Positions 23,230-36,779 of a stretch of 64,000 bases of DNA are shown in pieces (within the stretch, counting starts at the first letter, position 1; every line of letters starts with the position of its first letter). The position numbers were made by a program, and so were the translations under genes. Under the pieces are notes generated by a model. It was given only the letters and a program-made list of their open reading frames with translations, was not told the origin of the DNA and did not search any database. The DNA is taken from assembly GCA_036850595.1 (NCBI GenBank), contig CM072148.1:5383118-5447117 (forward strand). The letters are read 5' to 3'. This DNA is from Rhyacichthys aspro (lineage: Eukaryota; Chordata; Actinopteri; Gobiiformes; Rhyacichthyidae).

Positions 23230-23660
23230 CACAGGTCGACAGGCTCAGGGTAAAGCAGCTTTATTTCTCTGCGAGGACCTTCACGAGGGGGGCCTACCTA
23301 ATATGCTGTCTGGCCCCGGGGCCTGTGGGAGCGCACTTGGATTATTATGTTAATGCATGTGCCTCCTGCCCTCTCCTCTGTCCCAGCTGGCCTCGCTGTC
23401 GTTAGGAAGTGCTTTGCTCTGACAGAGGAGTAATATGCTCCATGATTGAGGGGCCAAAAGATCGAGCTCTATAAGAGAGGGGCCCTCGCTGATAAGCATA
23501 TGATAAAAGTGCCGTTGTACGTCCGCCAGTGCCTCCGAGAAACGGGAGATGACTTAGCCATTCCTATGGATTTGAGCAGCTCAGTGAATATGTATAAGGG
23601 CTGTGTGGTCTCTTCTTTGTGGCGGATTTAATTGCCCATAGCATTATATATCTAATGCCC
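23230..23660. promoter_or_regulatory. Candidate conserved noncoding element
   Basis: More than 400 bases of unique, GC-richer DNA with sharp edges. It carries GGATTA (K50 homeodomain type) at 23339-23344, TTAATGCAT at 23350-23358 and TTTAATTGC at 23627-23635. The last word also occurs in the pou4f2 upstream block. No protein family is visible in any frame. Confidence 0.4.
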
Positions 23661-24189
23661 TGTATTCTATTGTACTTTTATTGTGGGCCTGACACTTTCA
23701 CCTGTAAGAATAATGACAGAACACAGAGAATCATCCTGTGTTCAATGTGAAATGGTTTGTTTATGTGCTTTTATAATCTGAATAAAGTCAGCTTCAATGT
23801 GAGCGCTGTGTGGAGACTCTCAGGTTGAGATCTGTATTAATGTTGTTTGATTTTCACGGTGTTTGTGTGTTGGCAGCTTTTTGAACTGATCCAAACCAGC
23901 TTCTACAGAGACCAACCATTATAAATGCAATTTTTTGGGCTACAACACTCCACCAAACATATATTAATGACTGTGATCACATTTTGGAGCCAATCTGAGC
24001 TTTTTGTAACTCAATCTAAACAATATTCCACACAGAAAACAAAATAAAGCATTGATTGAGTTTTGTATTTTTCATCATGTAGCGTTAATGTGATTAAGAT
24101 CAGACTGGATCTGAAATTTGTTCATGTCATTTGTTTATCATTAAAAGCACTTAAGATGTACATTCAGGTTTACATAATTCAGTTCAATC

Positions 24190-24415
24190 TGATTCATTTC
24201 ATTACATACGAGCTACATGATAAAAAATCACACGGGCATCAGTTTATTTACACAGCACCAAATCACTACAAAGTTCAGTCATCACACTTGAAGCAGGTCT
24301 AGGACATACTCATTGGTTTAATTTACAGTTAATCCTCCATGAGCGCGCACTTGGAGACAGACGAAAGGAAAAACTCAAGCAGACCCTGGCTCAACAAACA
24401 CAGGCGAACAGTAGA
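24190..24415 (+). repeat. Teleost dispersed repeat, copy 2
   Basis: The order AGTTTATTTACACAGCACC, AAATCACTACAAAG, GCAGGTCTAGGACATACTC, GCGCACTTGGAGACAG, GGAAAAACTC and ACCCTGGCTCA follows the common percomorph repeat (TTTATTTATATAGCGCC ... GCACTTGGCGACAG ... GGAAAAACTCCC). It is a well-diverged copy and non-coding. Confidence 0.6.
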
Positions 24416-26169
24416 CACAGTAATAGTAGAGTTTGGGAGGCATTAAACAGCATAAGTAGCATTAGCAACAGTAGCAAAGTGCAGGGCATTTTCAAATAAA
24501 CACCACAAATCAGCTTTTGAAATACCAACATTTCCAGGGAGCTAAGGAGGAGGAGGCGATGGAAATGTTGTGATTGTTATTGAAAGTAAGCCCTTTCATG
24601 CTAACACCAGATGCTAACATTTTACTGTTACATGCAACAAACAAGGCATTTCTATTTTCTGCATGTTGTGCAAAAAGCGGTATATGTCTTCCAAAGTGTA
24701 TGTTCTGTAAAGAGGAGCTTTAACATTAATGGAGCAGGTTGAGTCGGTGTAGCCCTAACAGTAGAAGGATGGCTCTATTCCACTGATTCATGTCACACAC
24801 TTTGGATTTAACCAATTTGACGTGAAAGTAAAAACAGGAAGAGAGAAAGGAAAACAGTAAACTTCTTGAGACTTGTCGAGAAAAAGAACTGCAGGGTGCA
24901 CTGTTTTGGATTCTGCACATAATTGTGTAAATATGTCAGGCAGACAGAGGACGAGCTCTCCTTTTAAACTCTGTCTTTTTCATCTCTTCCTCCGGAGCGT
25001 TAGAGTGGCTTCAGATTAGCTTTGCACAGGCCCGTTCACAAAGTGCACCGAGTGTTTGTTTTTTGTAAAAGGGTTGTTTTGTTTGCTTTTTAATCAAGTT
25101 CAATTTCATCTGCATCAATACGATTTTTTTCCGAAGCCCTTTTCCCAAGTCGGCCCACGTTATGATGTGTCTCTTTGCCGAGGAGCCTTCACTGTTGTTA
25201 TTGTTTGTTCCTTTTATCAGCCACAGCCGTAATGAGAGGAAGGGGATGTGTGGGTAATTGGTGGGTAAATACTTTGCTGTGACTAAACGTCAGAGCAGCA
25301 GAGGTTGTAACACACTCAGGTTTGGAGAGGCAGAGAAGCAAAGGAAAACATGAAGAAAATGGAAGCTCTGTGATGTTTTTACCTTATTTCCACCCAGAAC
25401 AAAATGTGTAGCACTATAAAATGTCATCCATTTGTTTCAATAATGAACACCAACCACAACATGATCAACAGAATTAAGTAATGAAAAAGTTTGCATCCAA
25501 CAGTGTCTTGTGTAAAACATTCTTGTAAACAGTGGTGTTTGAAAATGCTTCAAAACAGGCAATAAATGCTTTAAATTTCTTTCATATCAAGTCTTTTGCG
25601 GGTTTAAGATATTGTTTGTGAAATAACTGGATTTACAAAGAAATCTCACACATAAGAGTGGGCACACATTGGGGTTTCTAAACCTAGCAGCTTGTGTTAG
25701 ATAAATATGGACAATATTGGAATAATTGCTTTGGTTTAAGGTATTCACACCGACAAAAGATGAGTTCAAGAAGCGATAGGAATACTTGTGTTTGGGCAAC
25801 AAAGACTCGAAAAGGTAATACTGCGAATGGGTCTGTTACAAGTAGGAAAGTGAAGTTAGTCTTTCCATTTTTGATTTTGTTTGTTGCAGACGTCACTCTT
25901 CTGGACCAACAGTGGAAACCCAAGCATTTTAGAGCTTATCTTAACTAATCTAAAACAAGGCACAGTCATTTTTTTTTACGATGCATGTCCATTTCAGTCG
26001 CCGTGCTGCTTGATTTAATACATTCATTGGACTTAAGTATTATCTTGAACAACTAAGACGTACCTTCATTCACATCCAGAAGGTTCACCAAACGTCATGT
26101 CGCCATCTTCCCAGGTGAGCTCCCCTTACGTTTGTGAAAGCAGAAGCGGGACACTTTGATGATCCCGTC
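24416..26169. other. Intergenic stretch, no gene seen
   Basis: AT-rich. Only short frames without family resemblance. A unique segment at 24950-25300 might be regulatory but has no distinctive motif. Confidence 0.5.
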
Positions 26170-26440
26170 CCGCTGTTGGGTGCAGGTCTTGAGGTTTGGC
26201 AGCCATTGTCTTTATAAACCTGTGTTAAATGCAGCTGCAGCCCGGGCTAATGAGAGGAGCCTTCAAACCCTGTCAAACGGGTGACACCCAAACGGTTCAT
26301 GTGCAGGCCCTGGCTGTAAATATGCCAGCTCCACCATTTTCACAGCGTTTACTCCCAGTTCAAACAATCGCTCTCCCACCTCTCTCCCTCAAAACACAGT
26401 GACAGCTGCGAGAGATTCTCCTGCACAATCCTCAGCGACC
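26170..26440. promoter_or_regulatory. Candidate conserved noncoding element
   Basis: A unique GC-richer island with CTAATGAG, a GGGTGACACCC inverted repeat near 26279, and TTTATAAAC. It is non-repetitive and non-coding. The call rests on texture alone. Confidence 0.3.
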
Positions 26441-26929
26441 AATGAAACAAGCAGGAACAGCTCTGATAGTCCCTTCATCCACACACTGTGGGTAAGACAT
26501 GCTTTTTGTTGTTGCTCGGGACTGAAACTTGTGCCACCCACAAATCCTCTGTTCTAAATTTGGGTGAGATCCTTGAAGGAATCCTGAGCTATGTATAGGT
26601 GCTTTTTGCTTACATGGCTTTTTTTGTCCAGAGAAAGGATTTGGCAGGAGTTTAGTTGGGAACAATAAACAATACAAAGCAGAGTGTTCATGAGGCTCAC
26701 AGATGTGCCAAACGTCTTACATTTTTACACATAAATCGTGTCAGTGATGGCCTCACTTTTTTGCTTCCTAAGGTTCTTCCAAAAATAAAACATGATGCGA
26801 TTTGTTGTTTATGTCGTTTTTGAATACATTTGTTCCAAAAAGCTATATGTATTTCAAAGATGATATCCATCGCTATGGTCTGCAAAATTTGCTGTTGTAT
26901 ATGCAGTCAACAACTATAGATACTACAGT

Positions 26930-27300
26930 GGCCCAAAATAAAAAGTAAAACATAAACACACACTATAAACCCTCCAAAAATGACAGTGTGTAAAGAAATA
27001 AAATAATAAAAAATACAAAATGTACAAACAAGTTGCAAAATGCAAAATAACAAAACAAAGATCTAACCTTTTCCTTTCTCTGACTTTTCATTTTGCATTT
27101 GACATTTCATGACTCCATTTTTTTTTCAAATTCTCTTACATTAAATGTTTTGTTTCACACTTTTGGATTTGTCTTAGTTTCTTTTGTTTTCTCTGTGTTT
27201 TTTTCCACGTGTTACAATTTCTTTTTTGTGTTTTGCAGTTTGAATTTGTCTTTCATGACTTTATTTTGTAGTTCCTTTCCTATTCTTTTTATTGATGCAA
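26930..27300. repeat. A-rich to T-rich switch block, possible foldback repeat
   Basis: The plus strand is A-rich (CAAAATGCAAAATAAC words) up to about 27065, then abruptly T-rich (CATTTTGCATTTGAC words) to 27300. The halves are loosely inverted to each other. A similar switch occurs at 37540-37870. This may be a foldback-type element or two opposed retro-tails. Confidence 0.35.
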
Positions 27301-28700
27301 CAGCTAACCTTGTATCATGGTCCTTCACTAATTCCACCTGTTTACATTGACCCCACCCCCAGCCCACCTTAGGACAAGGACCACGGACCCCTTCATCTCT
27401 GGAGGGACATATGGTTGCAGTCAGATCCTGTCTCTAATCTTAGGCCTCTGTCTTATTCCATAACACAATCATATCTTGAAGCCATTTTAACTCACCATTC
27501 CTTAATATCCCTGACATACCTCTGCCACCTCTTTCCTCTGCTGTTTATCACTAGTGATCTTGGTTGTTTTAATCTAACCTTTCTTTAAATCTGTACTTCT
27601 TTCATTTCCAGGTGAGATGAAGTCAACACAGCTGCACAAACAGAAAACTACAGCTAAATAAAAGTTCTCAGACCACAACTCTACTTGTCATCCTCCATCA
27701 CATGACCCACACATGCTCCTCGTCCATCCCTCGTCTCTGTCTAGTTTGTGCAGCGATCCAGACGGTGGCTTCTCATTTGCAGGCTGCGTGTTTTGTGTGG
27801 TCCCTCGTTTGCTTCCCATGGATCTCTCTGCAGGGAGCTGAGCTGACAGACTGCTCTGATTGATGTATTGGGGGGCATCTCGTCAGCTATTGTTTTCCTC
27901 ACCGGCGTCGAGCGCTCCACTCATCAGCCCTTTTCGGTCCTTCCTGTGTGGATACAGATGTCAGATTCAGTGCACTGCAGGGAGAAACGGTGACCTGAGA
28001 ACTCCAGAAACTGTGTTAACGTTTGTGTTCTGCTCCATTAACTAGGCTCATGTTTTTGTAATAAATGTTACTGTTTGTCCTTCCAGTGGGTTTAAATGAT
28101 GATTTCTATTTTTTATTTTTTATTTTATAACAGGATTTCCTTCAAAAATAAATGTATAATCTCAGAAGGACTTTACTGCATAAATAAAACTTTCTGTATT
28201 ACATACACTTAACAACCCATAGAAAAACTATTATTAAAAAAATCTACAAGCAACCTTTGGTCAACACTTGTAATCTCTAGTCTAGAGTTTCATGAGACAC
28301 TCCACAGTCTTAATCCTGGTTGAGGGAAGAAAAGCTCATAAATTATTGGAGACTGGGTCTGATTTAATGCAAGACTGATGCAGGTAGGTTAATACTTTAC
28401 TCTATGGCAAATCTAATGTGCCAGGACAGCATCTGATATCACATCTCCATCTGTACAGGAGGATTGTGGGAGGCCACTGACCATATGCTGATGAGTACTG
28501 TTCAGATTTGTTGTGCTTTAGCCTTTGCATTCCTTTGCCGTGTCCAACTTTACTTCGAATGACTTTCCTAACTTCCATATCAAACTAGTCCTGACTCCAT
28601 GCAAGTCGAGTACTCACCTTAACCCTCTGAATACTTTCTTCTAGTTGGAGTGTGTAGCTGAAAAGTTTCCCAAATAACTTTCTGGGATGTCAGTGCTCAC
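27301..28700. other. Intergenic stretch, no gene seen
   Basis: Mixed composition with T-runs near 28110. No frame, RNA gene or element end recognised. Confidence 0.5.
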
Positions 28701-28758
28701 TCTCCAGCCTACCTCTGCACCTTTGATAATCCTGCCCAAAACTCCTTAAATTCACAAG

Positions 28759-29110
28759 AGAATTCTTAAGAATTCTTGAGAAACTCCTCTCTGGCAGTCG
28801 ATGTGTTACTGCCCAGACGTTCACCTGCTCCACTTGATGAAGTGGGCAAGGCTGGAAGGTTGGAGAGGCTGGATGTCCGATCACGGCACAGGCCATTAAA
28901 GATAAAGGACTAGTGTGTGGTCAGAGGTAGAGGGGAGAACCGAGCCAACTATGTGGACGGTGGGCTGTAGCACCCTCCCTTATAGCATCACAAACCAGGC
29001 CGACACTTCCCGCAGTAATGAGCAGGGGCCCAGACTATGGGGTCAATTATTCATTGGCAGTCAGCTGGGAGAGCTGCAGAGCGAAGGGCTGTTGAAGCCT
29101 CATCGAACCT
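28759..29110. promoter_or_regulatory. Palindrome plus candidate noncoding element
   Basis: The 18-bp perfect palindrome AGAATTCTTAAGAATTCT spans 28759-28776. From about 28900 a unique GC-richer block follows. It contains CAATTATTCATTGGCAG (near 29044), which looks like a composite homeodomain/NFI region. A long open frame begins at 29037 (see findings). Confidence 0.3.
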
Positions 29111-29753
29111 CACAATTCCACCACACTCCACTGTGATTTTTGCTACAGCGCTTCCTCCATCAACACAACTAAATCTAAGCCCAAGTCTTGTCTGGATGGA
29201 GTGGACTTTAAAAGGCATATGTGAGTGTCCAGTCACTCCAGTGGCCATCCAGCAGAGGAGCACTCGCTACTCACGTATTCTGTGCTTTCACAATTATTTT
29301 GTTGAAAGGACACACATTGATCGTCAACAACACTGGAGGTGTTGCCCACTGCTGCCATTATGCAGACAACACCAACAGGTCACTTCTCAAAAAGAATATC
29401 TTAATGTGGGAAACTTCAGTGTTGAGTATGCAGCATGGTCTTGTGTGCTCTACAGCACTGATAATTGCATTGAATACATCCTGCTCCTACACTGCACAAA
29501 AAATATGGCATATAATATTTTTGTTGGTGAAATGCACAAGTTAGCCAACCCAGGTTTACTTATTTTGCAAATTCTACATCAACATTCAATAACTGAACTA
29601 AAAGCAGAAAGATGCAGGAACTGTTTCTCATTTGGAAGGTGTTATCCTGAACTTTGGTCAGTGGCTTATCTTCTTCACATCACTGTGTCTTCTTTAATGG
29701 AGCCCTTTATAGCTTCAGATATGTGGCTTTGGTTCAGGGCAATATTCTGTTGA

Positions 29754-31489
29754 AACTTTTACCAAATAGGGATGGGGCTGGTTGAGGATATGGATGGGAC
29801 ATAAAACTGAAGACATGAGGTTTTTCTGGCAAGAAAAGAGTTTTTATTCTGAAGGATAACTTTGTCCAAAAAAAAAAGTTTTGCTAAAAATCTTAAAAAT
29901 CTTAATGACACACCTTGTTCTCTGCTGATGTTGACAGTGCACTATAATGTTCTCAGTACAATGTTCTGGGTTGTGTTTTGTTGTGTATTATCAATGATAC
30001 TCCAAATGTTGTATATTCACATTTTGTCTTTATTGTAAACTGTTAAAAGACTGTTAACCAAAATAAACTAAAAAAATAATTTACTAGTGATGGTTTCTTG
30101 AAATTTACTACATATATACAATCCTTCATGAAACCTCTGAATGTTCTCATCTGGATTCTTATTTTGTCTAGAGCTTAAGAGAAGATTAAACCTATAGAGA
30201 GTGTTTCTATTGAATGAGTCTTGGTTCAAGGCCATTTTTGCTGTGGTAGAAATTTCCATCTTGGAGTCATGTTTAGTGGCAATATCTCTGACGCAGAGAT
30301 AATCCACTTATGTGACAGACTGCTGAGCTTCACAAGTTATCAGTCTGCATTTGAATAGTTCACCAGCGCGGATGGACCAACAAATTAAGTTCTCACATGC
30401 TGTAAACACACAAGAATCAGAATAGAGCATGTCAAATATAACATATTTCCAGGTGGCATTGACAGGTGCATGGAAATATCCTGAGTTTATATGTGAATGC
30501 TTTCTACTTATTAGCTTCCTGTTAAATCCACGTGACACAAAGTTACATAAATGAACCTTAAGTGAGGGTATAGTTTTGTATCTGATTTGACTTGATTTTA
30601 AAAAGAATGATAAAATCCCTTTGGGTATACTTCTATTTTTGCAGCTAGTATGAGTTAGTTTTTGAATTTTTGATGTTAAATAAATGAGCAAAAGAGAACA
30701 GAAACTCTATCAGCTCAAACAAAGACATCTAATAAAATCAGCTACTGAGCTAACAAACCCACATATGGCTACTGTAGAGTTAAATAGCACTCACCAGCTT
30801 GAGTTCTGTCTTCTGATTGGATAAATACATACGTGGGATACCAGAAAACGCATTGTCTAATTGTTGCAAAGCAGAGGGGCTCTCAATAATTTAGCAATTA
30901 CTTCTTCTTTAACATAGTAATAAGTGCATTCAGCTTTGTTTTTAGTATTTTTTTTATTTTATTTTATTGTCATAGACATGTCTACTTACATTAGTTGTGC
31001 CTCCAAACAGAAAGTAAAGATCTGATTGACTCTGTTTGCCCTGACTTTTAGTTTTAGCTGCTCTTTTAGGATATACAGGGGACAGACTTATACCTATACT
31101 GCAGCCAATGCAGTTCAACAACATGGGCTGATGCCGTATTCCTGTCTATTTATAATATACTATTATAATTATTACCAGGAGTTAATTGTACATGCATGTT
31201 TTATGTCTCAGTGCTGACTAGATAAAATCCACAACTGACCAAATCAACCTTTCTAATAAAACCATTACAACACTGCACCATTAAAATGTGCATCCAGTGT
31301 GTCTTAATAGTATCGAATCTCTCTCTGTTCATTCTGGAGAGCATGCTGCGTACATTGTGCCGGGACAAAGGAGACACATCTATCAAAGTCGTGTAATGAC
31401 CACCATCAAGATGTTCCACGGAGTAAAAACACACGGAGAGAAGATCCTCCTCTTTATTAGCTGTCATCGTTCTCCTGAATATATGCGCA
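29754..31489. other. AT-rich intergenic stretch, no gene seen
   Basis: Poly(A) near 29868 and AT-rich filler. No recognisable gene or element. Confidence 0.5.
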
Positions 31490-31760
31490 AATAAATGGCT
31501 ATTACCGCGCGGGGAGTGAAGGGATGCGTGTACGTGTTTATGGGAGTCTGTTATGGAGGCGGGGTCCGGGGATGAAAAATCATCACGAGTCCAAATGCAG
31601 ATATTGCGGCGGCCTCTCGCTCCTGCCAGTGTCACCCTCCATTCGTCACTGTCCGCGAGGCTGCCTCTCATTAAGTGGCCCCGCTCAGGCGACAACTTAA
31701 TTTCCTTAAGAGGACCAGACACCTGATTCAATTGTCAGCCCATTACACATTTGTTTTCCC
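31490..31760. promoter_or_regulatory. Candidate conserved noncoding element
   Basis: A sharply bounded GC-rich island with unusually many CpG, then CTCATTAAG at 31667-31675 (near the Brn-3 core CTCATTAA), ACTTAATTTCC and TTCAATTGTC. The long minus-strand frame across it (31201-31731, 176 codons) has no domain and ends in AT-rich filler. Confidence 0.4.
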
Positions 31761-33479
31761 CCGTCTGGGCCTGGCTGGGACCACATGGCTCTGAACTCAA
31801 ATACACTCCCACTATATTAAATGTTGTGGACATAATTCCCAGACATATGATTCATGTCTGCCTCGCGGTCTCCATCCCTCACTATGCCCTTAGCTCAGAT
31901 GGTGGTGCCTGCACTAGAGCTCAGGACAGGTTATATCACTGCTTATGTCCCGGATTACACCTCACCCATGACAGATTGCCATAGATTGTTTCTGTCACAA
32001 GAAAAAGACTTTTACAAGTTTTAGTGTGAAGTGAAAACTGTTAAAACATGTATTTTTAATGACCTTAGTGACCATGATGTGAACTAAAGTTGGTCATAAT
32101 TCGTAGTATAGACACTATATTGAAACCAACAATACTGAAACAAACAAGCATAATCCACTTTTGTTTCATATTTATATCCAATAATAGCCTGGCCATCAGA
32201 CCCATGGACCTTTGTAGTGAAGTCAAGTGGGTCTGGAACCCCAACCATTGAGTCTATCATCCACTGAAGCTCATCAACCAATTATAATAGTTTATATAAA
32301 ATAAAACAGCTCATTAAGACCCTCCCATGTGAGTTTCATAACAAAAACAGCTCCTCAGAAATAAATCCACAACAGCACATTGCATTAAGATTAAGGTTGA
32401 AATAATGATTGGAAAAGTTTGTTATTTCAATCACATGCACATTGTCAACTTTCTGAACATTAACTAATATTGTCTCATCTTAAACCAAGTCACGTCTTTT
32501 TGATTTCAATTGTTGAAGCTTTATGTGTGGAATAAACACTTTCTGCAATAAAGCAGATGAAGAGCGTTATTGCACTACATCGACTGGATTTGATGTAAAA
32601 TAAAATCTTGTGTCCCAAGACACTGCACAAAACTAAACCCAACATGCTTTCTGCTCCAAGTTGTGGAGGGTTGGATGATTGACAGTTAATTGCAATTAAC
32701 GCTAACACTTGAAACTGACACCCATTTACACTCACAAGTTTTTTTTCCAGATCGGCCTAAAGAGTTGTTGAGAGTGTCGGGTGTTGTTTTAGATGGTCCA
32801 GTTCTGATGGGCGCAGATCACCACTGGTCTTTAGCCTTTGTGTGTGTCTGTGTGAGGATTAACAGATCAATAAACAAACTTCGTCGCTCTATACACATTT
32901 GCACACACTCATCTTCACACACTCAAACTCATATTCATACAAAATGAGTTCAAGGCCATGTAAAGTGAGTTACTTTGGGGAATTAGTGCATACACGAGAC
33001 TGATTAATAGACTAAAATCCATTCTATTTCGAACAAAGAAATAGTCCAGTCCCTCTCGATCTGTGTTTGATTTCCAGGAGGCGGGACAAATGGAGGCAGA
33101 TTAAACCAATCCTGATGGAAGCAATGTGTTAATGGCACAACTTTCACTTCTTTAAGACGTAGGTGGAAGACAGGGTCAGAGGGTGGAGTTACTGACCCTC
33201 TAGACTTGGCAAAGAAAGTAAAAGTTGGTGTGTCTGGAGGTCCAGGCTGACAAAATACAACAAAGTAACACATAACGTTAAGTAATGCGAAAGATAAATG
33301 CATGAAGCTATAAAACAGAATCTAGTCTGATGTGATTTGAACTTTCTGATCATGTTGCTTCAGGTTATGTTTTATACAAATGCGTTAGATGCTGATTTGT
33401 CACACCACATTTCCACGAGCCTACAAACTGACCTAAAAGATGTACACATTTGCAGATTTTCTTTTGTTTCCATTGTTAG
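31761..33479. other. AT-rich intergenic stretch, no gene seen
   Basis: Contains TG-rich and CA-rich simple sequence around 32840-32940. Nothing else recognised. Confidence 0.5.
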
Positions 33480-33860
33480 GAATGATCATTTTTCAGATCA
33501 TTGTTCCGTCCTAATTACGCCCGTGTCTGCTTTGTTATCGGAAGACCCGCAGCTCTTCAATAATTCAGACCGACTTTTGAACTGTTTCAACACGACCGCT
33601 CCTCCGTCCTGTGTTTTGAAGATCAGACGCTGTAAGATGTTTTCATCCCGCGCAGGTGAGACGTCCACGGTCCATCTGACTGCTGGTCTCCATAGCTTAC
33701 CCCTCACCTACAGCTGTCAATCAAACGCCGGCCATCGGAGACCATTTAGAAACAGCTTTCTCCTCTTGTAGCGGCTCGAACTGATCGTTGCTGTAATTTT
33801 TCTGTCATGGCTTTTATCGGCGAGGTGTGAGCGTGTTTGATACCAGATGCTCACCCAAAA
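33480..33860. promoter_or_regulatory. Candidate conserved noncoding element
   Basis: A unique GC-richer block with CCTAATTACG near 33510 and a consensus splice-donor-like CAG|GTGAGA at 33655. The donor could belong to an unrecognised noncoding transcript. No acceptor or protein-like frame supports that. Confidence 0.3.
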
Positions 33861-35035
33861 GCACACAAAAGCCTCACGTATTCATTTATTTATGCCTCTG
33901 TCTGTGTTTTTAGACACACTTCCTGTCAATTACCCCAAAAAGTAACTCTTTGAGCAGTCATTTTTCATCTCCCAATACTCCAAATAGGAAAGTGTGTGGT
34001 TTCTACTGGCAGCTGTGAATAAAAGCACAAAAAAAACAGAAAAACACAATTTATTTCAGCATGGAGTACAACATTAGCCCTAAACCTAACCAGGAGACTC
34101 CTCAAAGATGTGAAAGTGCTGAGTGTAGGTCTGAAGCAGCCAATAACAAAACAGCACAAACTCCCCCCTCACTGCTGTCTTCCTGTGATGCCCTACTTTA
34201 GATGCTGATGCACATTAACCTATGCTTTGTGTTTGTGTGGACAAAACACCTTTAGCCACCAAGAAATACAGCACTGTCCATTTACATGTGAATTGTGAAT
34301 AAAACTGTAAAAGGTTAAAAAAAAAACAATCAGTGCTGTCAGATGAATTGTGATTAGTGATGTTGCTTTGTTGTTGATGATTCATTGTTGACTACTGCGT
34401 CATGGATTCCAGATACATATGTTTTATTTAAGGCGAAAACAGCTTTATATTTGAACAGATGTCGCTGTTGAAACCCAGCTGCAAGAGGGAAGAGGGGAAG
34501 CAACACAGGACCAAGGCGTACTGGTCAACTAAACGGTTAAATTATTTAAAAGGCTTGGGGTAAGTAAAATGAGCAAGGATTAACCAAAATAAGACAATAA
34601 AGATTAACAAAAAGGGCCACATCGGTGCTACAAAGACAGTAATAAAACAAAAGGAGGGTCTTTCTAGAGTTTTGACAATCTCACTCACCTAAATGAATCC
34701 CAAAAGGATAACAAAAAGGCTGCGTAACTACTCTGACTAAACAAACATAAATACAACACAAGTAGCAACAAAACAGGCTACATAGAGGTGCACCAGGAGC
34801 CAACCATCACTGAACATAGGACTCGCACGGCGGGAGTTGCATAAACAAACACACGCAACAAATCACACTAAAGAGAAGGGTGAAGGACAAACAGAACAAA
34901 CAGAGAAAAACAATCTGGTATCCTCCTCTCTTTTATCCAATCAGAAGCAAGAACTCAAGCAAAAAAAAGGTAGTATGTGATGAAAGTTGGGCTGGGTGCC
35001 TTGTAGATGTGTGTTACCATAATAGGCTTGTTGTC
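33861..35035. other. AT-rich intergenic stretch, no gene seen
   Basis: A-rich plus strand from 34500 on. No repeat ends or genes recognised. Confidence 0.5.
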
Positions 35036-35105
35036 AGGAGGTGGTGCATGGTGGCTAAGTGGTTAGCACCTACTGCCTCCAGTGAGAAGATCCCTGAGCC
35101 GACCA
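35036..35105 (+). mobile_element. tRNA-derived SINE head fragment
   Basis: The A-box-like TGGCTAAGTGGTTAGCACC (from about 35052) sits inside the order GGTGGTGCATGGTGGC ... CTGCCTCCAGTGAGAAGATCCC. That is the usual start of a teleost tRNA-derived SINE. The B box is degraded and there is no tail, so it is a 5' fragment. A functional tRNA is excluded because no cloverleaf closes. Confidence 0.65.
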
Positions 35106-36779
35106 CAGTGTTATATCAAATTATTAAATGAAAGATTCAAATGATTTCAATTATTTGCATAAAAAGAATTGCATTGATCTTATTGACCATAGAGAGAAAA
35201 AGAGAGCAATATGTTTTGAGAAAAAAAACACAAGTATTGACCATTGAACTTATAGCTAATTATGACAGGCATTATTCTACTTAGTGCTCATTAGAAGGGT
35301 ACTCACAAGAATGCAAATGAAAACCACGAAAGCAATGAAAACAAGGCCCTGATGCAAACTGCATTATAATAAGTGTTCATATTGTTGTGTTTTTAATGGT
35401 CACGTATCGTTAAATGAAGTGTATTCTAATTTACTGGATGGTTTGTGACGACTGCAGAGAAACCAATGGCACGGCTACAAAAGCAGATGAGACAGAAATG
35501 TGTGGTTCGAGCATCTGCCAGTGCACCACCCATAGGGGAGTGTCGGTGGGCTCTTCAAACACGCTGCGTGGGTCCTCCTCCTTTTGAAGCTCCTGGAGAG
35601 GGACAGGACAGAGGGAGCTGGAGACACTCCTCCACACGCTGCTGAGCCCACTCCAACAGATGGAAATACAGAGCTACAGTCTACAAAGTCAAATCGGATT
35701 CTAATAACAAAAAAAAAAAAAAAGGTGAAGAATCAGGAGAGCACCACTTGACCACTTAAAAACAAGCAGGTTACACTACTCCTGATATAGTGTTACATCC
35801 TGATTGATTTTGGGAAGCTCAAACCTCAAACAAGTTCATTTCTGTCAATTAATCCCATAGTAGTTTTAGTCTATTTTAGTCTAAAATATTGGTGCAGTCA
35901 TCTTGAAAAACAGTGTTTAGAGACATATTAGTGTTTAGAGACATACTCACATATTTTGAGTCATGCTGCCTCTGTCCCTCCTGTTTTTCTGTTATTTTAC
36001 TTGTTGTCATGTTGAAAAAGTTGAGAAACAAGACAGTTTTCAATAGCTTATGATGTGCTGCACAGTTGCTGAGTAATGAACACATTGTTCTGAGTTTATT
36101 ATGTGTTTTTAACTTGCAAAGTCAGTGTCTTACCGCTGATACTTCACAACAAAGTAAAATCACTCAGTTTAGCTTTAAACGCTACCATCAAGTCAGGTTG
36201 AACAATAGCTTCTTTTCTCTTTTTTAACAAAGGCTTAATGCTGTTAAATACGAAGGACACATGAATGCAGCGTTAGAGTGGACACACAACTCGGACAAGG
36301 CAGAGGACTTCAGATTTAGCAGATTTAGCTCTGCTTCTACACGTAAACATACTTATAGTGCTTATAATACATAAAAATAACACCTGTGAAAATAATGCCA
36401 TCTTATTTTCTGTTTTTAGTCTGGTCTCTGTGTTTAAAATCGCTCCCAACAACTCCTCAAATCTTTCTGAAATGCCTTGGTGGTCTTCAAGCCAGTCTTC
36501 CTGTTACAAAGTGATGTAATAAAGTAACTTTTTATTGCTAAGGTCTAATAATGTGTCATGCATGATAAAGGATATGTCCCAGTTTAAGCAATGACAGACG
36601 TTTGTTTTTGTGTTTTTTAAGTGTTTTAACATTAGAATAGTAAAGCAATTCTAACACTCTATCACCAAAACTACTTAACAAACCTTTATAGCAGCTTAAT
36701 ATGGCATACTACTGTGTTACTGGACAAAATAACTCAGGTTTCTCCTTATTTCTGTGTTTTGTTGACGTCTGGAATCATA
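35106..36779. other. Intergenic stretch, no gene seen
   Basis: It holds two isolated POU octamers (35153-35160 and 35311-35318), a poly(A) run near 35708 and an 18-bp tandem duplication at about 35915-35950. A GC-richer patch lies at 35440-35650. Confidence 0.5.

Noticed and set aside
28759..28780. Heat-shock element
   Set aside because: GAA and TTC triplets are not at the 5-bp spacing an HSE needs.
31201..31731. 176-codon minus-strand frame
   Set aside because: Covers a GC-rich candidate regulatory island plus AT filler. No domain, no splice partners.
35041..35105. tRNA gene
   Set aside because: Only an A-box-like head is intact. No cloverleaf or B box, so a SINE fragment is the better call.
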